From Daphnia carinata (lineage: Eukaryota > Arthropoda > Branchiopoda > Diplostraca > Daphniidae): a DNA stretch of 64,000 nt. The stretch's first letter is position 1, and each line of letters starts with the position of its first letter. The position numbers and the translations under genes were made by a program. Under the pieces are notes generated by a model. It did not search any database. It was given only the letters and a program-made list of their open reading frames with translations, and was not told the origin of the DNA. The stretch lies in NCBI RefSeq assembly GCF_022539665.2, contig NC_081337.1, forward strand, positions 9,028,679 through 9,092,678, in the 5' to 3' direction. Shown in pieces: positions 56,037-64,000 of the stretch.

Positions 56037-58898
56037 AAAGACAACAGAGAGGTCACGACAGTGCTAATATTAAAAAACACAATCCTATCTCTTGTTTTTG
56101 TGTCTGTATTAGACGTCTACGCTATGTGTGCGGGGGGTAAACATAAGACTTCTGGAACCACTGCCATCACCTTATAATTCTATCCCGGGTGTCACGTGAG
56201 GGTTTCGTTTTCATATTTCTTTTTTTTTTTTTTAATTTTGCTTGTGTACCAATCGAAGTACATCGCATTCGTTTGTGAGTCGTGGTGATACCCTGAAATA
56301 TATTGCAACCCTGGATTGTTGTTGCCAACCGATTTTTCGGTCGTTCCATTTTTCTTTTCTCTTTTGTTATTTTTTTTTCCTTTCAAAATTTGAAACGATT
56401 GTCAACCTCATTGTGTCGTGAATTTCCGACAGTATGGCTACCCTACTACCGTGAATTTTTTTTTTCAGCTCTTGTTTGGTTCACACACTCTTCAAAATAG
56501 AGCCCCGTCCTGTTCCCACATTTTTTCCCTGGCCATCAGTACTTTTTGCCTCTGACCATAATTTAAAACAACACGAAAAAAAAAAAAAAAGAATAGAGGA
56601 GGATCAAATTAAATTAGGAAAAAAGAAATGAATCGTCTAGTCACGATGCTAATTAGCTTAAATACCCGCAACACTGACGGCCATGTTCCGAAGGCAGTTG
56701 CTGCCCAATGTCCGGTCCCCGCTGCTTTCCCTTTTGTGATTATCAAATAAACTACAGGATACGTTGAGCAACCCAACATCTCTTTTTATCAATTACAAGA
56801 AATGAAAAGATTACAAAAATAAGTGTTTTTTTTTTCCTTGTTCTATCGGCCGACAAGGTGAGCCATTACTCACGTGCAAAGCTGTTAACCGTTTTTTTTT
56901 TTCTTTCTTGGGGGCATTGGAGCGCTGATATGTTCATGAAGTCATAAATCCCGCGTGCACCGCCCGCCTTGCACCCGGGGACAAGGCACTTAGCAACAAC
57001 GGGAAACTAAAAGAAACGCGGGGAAAAGGAATGGATAGAGGGGATATGCGTCAACAAGTCAAATGAGATGCATTCAAACGAGATGATTACAGGAATGGGG
57101 AAGGTGAAACAGTGGGAGCGTGTGCCGTGTTTTTTTTTTTTTCTTAAAAATTTGTATTATGGCCGAGGCTCTACGGCAATTCTATGAATAATTACTGTTG
57201 TAAAGAGGGTAGCCCGCAATAGCAAAGTATCGGCTGACTTGTAATCTTTTTCCATACTATCCCGCCTTCATTTTTTTCTCTCTCTTTATTTATACGGTTA
57301 GCATGTTGAGAAAGAATGTGATTAGTGGCCACCACTAGAGAACTGCTGATACCGGTTTTAAATAAATTTTGTATCCTTCCAATCTGCTTTTGATGGCTTT
57401 TCTATTGGATGCCAAGGCCACCAAATCAATGCCATCCATTCATCGCTGTGCGTGAAAAAAAAACAAACACATTTTCTTTGACGAATTTCAACTGTTTGAC
57501 TTTCATCCCTAACGCCTCTTTATTCTTTTCCTGACTCACTGAGACCTTGGCAACACGGGCATATTTATTTATTTTTTTTTTCTCTTCATTCCTTCGTTTT
57601 GTAATTGGCAAGTTGAGAAAGAAAAGTTTCTTTTGGAATAATGGCCGTCAGTATCAATTTGAAGTAGAGCGATGTAATGAAGTGGGCGTAGTTTTCCGTT
57701 GCTGTTTCCTCCGTTCAAGTGTCTCTTCCGTCTTTGCCACGTCTGGATTTCCATCAGATCCAAATGTTGGAAGAAGATCGTTTTGTCGTTTAGCGTAGTT
57801 TGGTTGTTGTTGTCCTGTTGCGGTTTGATTTGTCTTTTTTTTTTTTTTTTTTTTTTTCAACGTCCCCCCGCCTTTTTTTTTTTTTTTTTTTTTTGCTTGG
57901 ATTTTTGTTACGACCGGAGCTAATAGTTTAAGAGCGCGTAACGACTTTTTTTTCTTTTCGCATTATGGTTTGTTTGGCTTCGTGCGATACCCGTCTTCAA
58001 GGACCATCAAGTACACGCTATTTGTTTTCATTTTTTTAAATGTTAAGACTCCGATCGTCTAGACGACTTAACTTCGTTCGCGTGTTCTTATTCGGTTTTT
58101 AAGAGCGTTAAAGGGGGTCATTGTGTATGAGAAACCCTTACGATTTTTTTGCTTGTAATCCAACATGTCCGTACACTTGATAATTTCGTCTGAGACATTT
58201 TGATCCTGGAACCCTCCTAGTAATTTTCCGACAGCTGCTCACGACCGAAAAAGTGAAGGACGCAATTGAAAAAAAAAAAAAAAGAAATTCTATAAAGAAT
58301 GAATTGATTGTAACGAAAGCGATTGCGGTCCAACTTCATTTCCGAGTTGTTTTGAAAAAAAAAAAAAGAAGAATTCCGAACCGATTTTTGTATTTTCTTG
58401 GCTGACGAAATAACCGTATATCAATCAACTGGAAGGCGAGAAGCTTAATGGGTTCGGCAACAGGGAAAAAAGGTGAATTTTCTCACGTAGAGTGAAACGA
58501 GTATTGGTGCGTAGGCCAAGTAGCCCGAAGTTGATTGTGACGGCGTATTCTTGATTACGTTTTTGCCTATATGGCTCCTTTTTTTTTTCTTCTTTTGATG
58601 AATGGGCCTCCCTTCTTCCTTATTACGAATGAAAAAAAAAAACGGGACTTGTTGATGTTACTGGTTATTGCTTTTGGGAACTGTCGCCGGCCTCTTTTCC
58701 TCGGTAATAACAATTGAGTAATAGCGCGCAAGAAGAAAAAAAAGGGCTACATGTTACGTATGTCGTGTGACACAAGATGCATGTCACAATAAGAAAAAAG
58801 GGAAACGTAATAAAGTTAAGAAACAGCAAAACACCGGACGTGACGGACTGTGGCCTTTTTTTTTCTTTTTTTTTCTTTTACTATGCATGGCTAGGTGA

Positions 58899-58914
58899 TA
58901 TATATATATATATA
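58899..58914. repeat. (TA)n tract
   Basis: A short TA tract, eight units, next to pyrimidine-rich sequence. Confidence 0.85.
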
Positions 58915-59435
58915 CACAGGGAAATCATGGGAATGGTCTAACAAAATAACCCCCCCTGTAATAAAAGACGCATAAAAGAAAACTATAGGCGGAGAAGAGA
59001 ATGAAACGAACTGCCGCCAAAAAAAAAGTTATGTTCGTTTGTTTTTTGTTTTTTTACCCACAAATAAAAACATTTTTTGAAAAATGGGATGAGCTATTGC
59101 GCGGTCGTTACATCATCGTAAATGCAACACCCTTAGAGAACCGAACAATCAAGGGAAAAAAAAAACAGTTGCCGACATGGTTTGTGTGGTCGAGTAGCAA
59201 CGATTGCCCGTTTTTCTTATTGCCTGTTTGATGTTGGGGATGTCGTCGGCTTCAAATCAAATTGCCATTACTCGTCGGCGGGCAGAGGTTCCCAATGTGT
59301 ATTTCTCAGCACCCTCCTCTTCTTTTCTTGTAGAATGTAAACCGGGGGGGGGGGGGGTTGTATTCGTATGGCTGTTGCGTGTGTAGAACTGATGGCTAGC
59401 GATGGAAGATAGTTGAGATGTATACGTTTGGTTTA

Positions 59436-59437
<2 letters not shown>

Positions 59438-59469
<32 letters not shown>
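59438..59469. repeat. A32 homopolymer
   Basis: A long A run with no recognisable retrotransposon body upstream, so it is not evidence of a retrocopy by itself. Confidence 0.95.
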
Positions 59470-59470
<1 letters not shown>

Positions 59471-59746
59471 GAGTTGTATGGGCAAAGTCAAATGAGGTGC
59501 TCAAACGAGCATCTGTTTATTACAGCGGTAGTATATCGTTTGTGGTCCGCCTACATCCATCAACAAGTTATTGCTATCCGCTTTTTTTGTGTGTACTCGT
59601 GCGTTTGTTGAAGAAGAATGGATCAGGCCTTTTTTTTTATTATTATTTACGTAGATGTTGTGCGTGGTTAAAGTCGATTTCTTTTGCCGTCTTGATGTGC
59701 GTCATTTCTCGATGCGTGTTGTAAATAAAATGATTGGAAACGAGCT

Positions 59747-59762
59747 GAATATCATGATATTC
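59747..59762. repeat. Perfect 16-bp palindrome
   Basis: GAATATCATGATATTC. About one such palindrome is expected by chance at this window size, so it is recorded only as a site. Confidence 0.85.
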
Positions 59763-61171
59763 GTTCAATCCCGTCTGAAAGGGTCTTGATCCGTTTTCTA
59801 ATCAAGCCAAACGAGAGGGATTGTGGTGATCAGATTCTCTCTCATTTTCCCTTGTTGTTGTCATTCCACTTTTGCTTTTCGAAATAGCATAACAAATCAG
59901 CGTGATTCTATCGGTGATGTCATGCGACGGGATCTACTATCGGTTACACAATAGCGAGTGGGAAAGACGACAACGGATGACGTGATTGTCCTTTGCCATG
60001 AAAATCATTTCGAGTACGTAACCTATTTTTGTTCATTCAATTTTTGTTCCCCCCTAACTTATAGGGGGGGGGGAGATTGGGATTGATCAGACACACTGGC
60101 GAACTTTCACACACACACACACATACATACATACTTTTTTTTTTTCTTCGATGTAGTATGTGTGTGTCGTTTGGCCGACAAGGTCCGACATGAAGGGCGC
60201 GCTCTCGGAGAACCGGATGCGGGTTATACAGAAAGGAAAAAATAAAATTGGTAACAATAGAATCGAAATAAACGCCAAAGTCCTTTTAACTGTATACCCT
60301 CCACCCCAGCTTCTGCGCTGCCTCTTGGGAGTATTTGTAAGGAGCCCTATACAATCGTTCTTCCTCTTTAAGAGGAACACAAGAGAGCTCTATATACAAG
60401 CACATCTATAGGTAACATAGAAACTCTGGATGACAATAGAGATCCATTTTCTCTGTTGTGTGTGTATCGAGGAAATGGTTGATATACACTCTCTCTCTCT
60501 CTCCCTTTTTTTTTTTTTTTTTTTTTTCTTTTTTTCTTTCTTTCTTTCTTGATGCTTTCAATGCATTTAATTGTACTCTCCTTTTTCGCTTTCTATGGAC
60601 GGATAGGCTACGGGCGAGTCTTGCAGCTAAAAGAGCCACAGTGGCAAAGAGAATTCCTTCTTCCTCCCCTTCGGCTCTTTGCTACAAATTTGAAAAGAGA
60701 ATCGGGATGGGGAAGGGGGGGGGGACAGCATTCCTTTTTTTTTTTTCCTTCAATTTTGAATGTGACGTGCGAGAGGAAAAACTATTGCTCTGCATTTTTC
60801 GGTTTCCGCCACTTTGAACGTTTTGATAATAATCCGGTCGTTGCGCAATGTGAACGTGGGTTGCAAAAAAAAAAAAAAAAAAAGGAATCTCGCTCCTTTG
60901 GAGGTTGTTTCCCTCGTTTTGATTCCGAAATTTTGGAAGGGGGAAAAAAAAACAGTCGTTGCTGTTCGTTAGTTGGAACGTGTAAAAATCGGTAGCCACT
61001 GCGTTGCTGCGTAGCAGATGGGGGCGTTGTCGTTTTAACATTTTATATTGCGTAATAAAAGAGGATGGTGTCTCTGATGTTGTCGTAGTTCAATTTCCTT
61101 TTGATTACCTATCGTTTACGTTTTTATTCATTTATTTTTGGCTGGATTGGAATTTTGAGTTGCAATGCTGG

Positions 61172-61179
61172 TGACGTCA
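61172..61179. promoter_or_regulatory. CRE octamer
   Basis: The palindrome GTGACGTCAC contains TGACGTCA. It is isolated and has no TATA or initiator at a promoter-like distance. Confidence 0.3.
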
Positions 61180-62809
61180 CGCTATTACAAAAGGGTGCGG
61201 GTTCTCGTAGCGCTGGTTCATCTTTTTTGTTTTTTAAAGTAAATATCTCATCTAACGAATGAGTGGAGTCTTAAGACGCACGCGTATCGATTCAAAGGGA
61301 TAAATGATGTTATGTGAGTTGGTTTACGTTTTGTGGTGAAGTTACGCGCTGAAGCTCCCGTCTTCTTTATCGGCAAGGTGGGGCTTCGTGTTGCTGTGTT
61401 CATTTAACGATAGTTATTCTAATCGAACCTTAATTGAAAATAAATAGCCGCACAGAGCACGATTGCTGTTTGTTCTTTTGATGCTGATGACGTACGGTTA
61501 TCTCTTTTCAATCTTTCAATAAAATAATATCTTTTTTTTTTTTTTTGGCAAAGTCTTTTGTGGCAAAGAAGATTTTGTAGTGAAACAAACGGGACTTTAG
61601 TGCGATGAAGCAATGCAGGAAACGAAAGAAAAGGCAGAAAGACGTTGGCATTTTGTTCTTTTTTTTTTTTTTTTTTGCAAGACGTTGAGGTTCAAGGTTT
61701 CTCTGTTTGAGCCACCGGTTTTCTATATCGGGTAGCTGTTGCTTTTGTAGTTCCCGGAAGGCTTTTCGTCAAATTGCTGTTTATCGTCGCTTCTCTTTTC
61801 GTGTTGTTGGAAATTGATTTTCAAATAGAGCGTAACGGATATCCGATGACTGTTGGAAAAACCCCAAGCGCCGAAGGGGGGAAACGAGACAAACCAGAAA
61901 GCAAAAAAAAAAAAAAAAAAAAAAATAATAATAATACAAAAATCTGTTTTTCTCAAATGTTGAAGACGACCTTGTACAATTAAGGAAATTTTTTCGTGAT
62001 CGTGAAAAAAAAAGACGGACACGGTCAACGGCCAACGTGAATGACTTGATGTGGAGGAACACGGCGGTAACAGTAGCAATGTCCCTACCGGGTGAGAATG
62101 GCAATTGACTGCCTCTCCCACCATCGGAAACAAGTGTGGCTTTTTTTTTTTTTTGGTCTAACACGTACAAGAAGAAGATTGTTATTAACCAGTTGTGCGT
62201 GTACTAGTACATATTAGAGTTTTAAAAAACGGCGCGGAACATGTGTTTGTATCCGTCGTTCTACAGTGGGTACCAACTCGCTTTTTAAAATTCATTTCTT
62301 TCTTGAATCTACGCATTGCCCTTTGCGAGAGCAGTTTGCCCGCCCCGCAGCGCTACCGTATTCTTCGTTTACGTCATGGCGCGTCCGTTCCTCTTCTTTC
62401 TCCCTTTTTTGATAAGACAGAGAAAAATGCAACCCTGCTGCTGATTTTGGTTGCATTGCTATTGTCAATCGTTGAACCTCTTTTTTGTACATCTAATCAC
62501 GTCCGCCGGTCCTCCTCGAGTTAGTCGTTCGTGTTTTTGTTTTTTTATTTTTACCCTGTCCAATACGTACAAACCATTTGATCTAAAAAAAAAACAAAAA
62601 AAAAAAAAACAAATCTGTTGTTCATCTTGAGTGCATCTTGGCTTTCTTAATGAATAGTTGAGAAAGACATTTTCAATTATGCACGAAGAAAAAGAGTTGT
62701 TGTGCGCGGGGACAGGCTCAGCCCTTTCGTCTACTGATTTCGTTTGCCGTTGGAATTCAAATTAAACGGGAAATTCTTGTCGTTTTCACTCGTTGCCGGA
62801 TAGGCTGGC

Positions 62810-62813
<4 letters not shown>

Positions 62814-62841
<28 letters not shown>
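62814..62841. repeat. A28 homopolymer
   Basis: A long A run. More A-rich tracts follow within about 300 bp (62948-62965, 63022-63037, 63066-63089). Confidence 0.95.
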
Positions 62842-64000
62842 GAAACGGGTAGAGAGAAAGAACAAATGACGTCCGTAATGCGTGCCCACTGAGAGATGTT
62901 GCGTATTGTCATCGTCCGCTGATGTTGTCTTTTCCTTAGACGTAAATAAAAAAAAAAAAAAAAAAACGTGACGAAAGAAACGGTTCCATATGAGACTCAC
63001 TTCCTCCAACTGGGAGGGCCCAAAAAAAAAAAAAAAATCGATCTAAATAAGCGAGCGTCTTTTCAAAAAAAAACAAAAAAAAAAAAAATAGAAAGTGGGT
63101 GAAAATAGGCCTATGGCGATAGCGGGTAATGTTGACGTAATTTCATGTGGGGGAAGAAGGCAAAACAGGAAGAAGAAATAAAAAAGAATTTTGATGACCG
63201 TCTTCGGTCTAGACTTGTTTTGATGCTTAAAAAAAAAAAAAAAATACTTGGATGTGGTTTCCCTTTAGTATGTTTCTTTTTAGAGGGTTGAGAAGCGTTT
63301 ATCTTCTCGCTGCGTGAGGTTTGAATAGTTTCCACGAGGAGCGACGAAGAAGAAGAAGAAGAAAATGGTAAACAGGGGTTCGTTCTAGACGGGCGTATGG
63401 AGAGAGAGAGAGAGAGAGAACGGCGTTGCCATTGTTGTTGTTTGCGACGAAGGGCCCGTAGGCTTTGTTTTGACGGCAAGGCAGACGCGCGTAGTAAGGA
63501 GCGTTTAAAAGGAAGAGCCAGACGGGTTATGTAGGCCTATATAAGGGTCTAGCGTGGAAACACGTTGCCTTCGCCATGTATAGTATTCGTAGTAATGTAG
63601 TAGTGGTAGTACATTTTCTTTTCTTTTTTCTTTTTTCTTTTTTTTTGAAGTAAGTTGTCTGTTGTCGTCTAGCGAATGAAAGGGGGGAGAGCTCGGAAAA
63701 GGGCGCGATCTTTCATCTTCAACATTTTTTGGGGTTGGCAAAAGTTTTTTTTTTTTTTTAAATTTTTCCCCCCTCTTTTTTTTTTTTCTTGTCCCTAATG
63801 AAGTCACTGAGACTTTGCGATGGCACCCGAAACGACAAAAGGCTCAGCGACCAATGGAAGAAAAGGAGAAACGTCTAACAAAAGCGAACGAACTTAATGT
63901 CCTTAATTAGATCACGCTCGGCGGAAGAAAAAAAAAAAAACAGCATCCGAAGAAAAAAAAAAAAGTCAAAAGACTGAATTCTTTATATTTTTGAGTGGGT

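Larger units (their letters stand above)
56032..64000. other. Anonymous non-coding sequence
   Basis: No gene is recognised. It contains two T runs of about 22-24 bases (57836-57857 and about 57871-57894), A32, A28, G14 (59344-59357), G11 (60064-60074), a CRE at 61172-61179 and a GA tract (about 63399-63419). Frames are short and low-complexity. Confidence 0.6.

Noticed and set aside
59438-59469. A32 as the tail of a retrotransposed gene or LINE
   Set aside because: No upstream coding remnant, no target-site duplication, and such runs are frequent across the whole window.

Overview
The window looks like eukaryotic non-coding DNA, most likely from an invertebrate. A crustacean such as a water flea fits the texture, but this is inferred from base composition and not from any diagnostic gene. 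It is AT-rich and CpG is not obviously depleted. It is saturated with A/T homopolymers of 10-34 bases, with an unusual number of G/C homopolymers of 10-18 bases, and with CA, CT, CTA and GAT microsatellites. I find no rRNA, tRNA, CRISPR array, transposase, reverse transcriptase or recognisable protein domain. The open frames are short, mostly low-complexity and often overlapped by equally long frames on the other strand. I therefore call no protein-coding gene. The best reading is a large intron or an intergenic regulatory desert.

Layout. 1-3168 is anonymous sequence. 3169-3281 holds a CRE octamer, a TATA-like box, a start-like site and a splice-donor-like site in promoter order. A block of about 700 bp at about 5941-6675 has a diverged, same-orientation second copy at about 51291-51975. 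9262-9702 is a dense microsatellite hub containing (CA)50 and G17. 10949-10970 is a perfect 22-bp palindrome. 15593-15779 carries two CRE octamers 179 bp apart. 20474-20640 is a CT tract of about 167 bp. 26380-26427 is a CA/TG inverted repeat able to fold into a 22-bp hairpin. 30339-30369 has a well-spaced TATA box and initiator. 49073-49405 holds G15 and G18 runs 300 bp apart. The rest is anonymous sequence broken by homopolymers.

Main result. The two copies of the duplicated block share an exact 26-base core and a longer flank of high similarity. They keep, in the same order and at almost the same spacing, an AP-1-type TGAGTCA, an E-box CACGTG, a CRE TGACGTCA and an inverted CCAAT. Indels between the copies break any shared reading frame. 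The block therefore behaves like a duplicated regulatory module, an RNA element or a low-copy repeat rather than coding sequence. Both copies also end with a conserved donor-like and acceptor-like pair only 28-34 bases apart. Separately, TGACGTCA occurs eight times across the window, where about one is expected.
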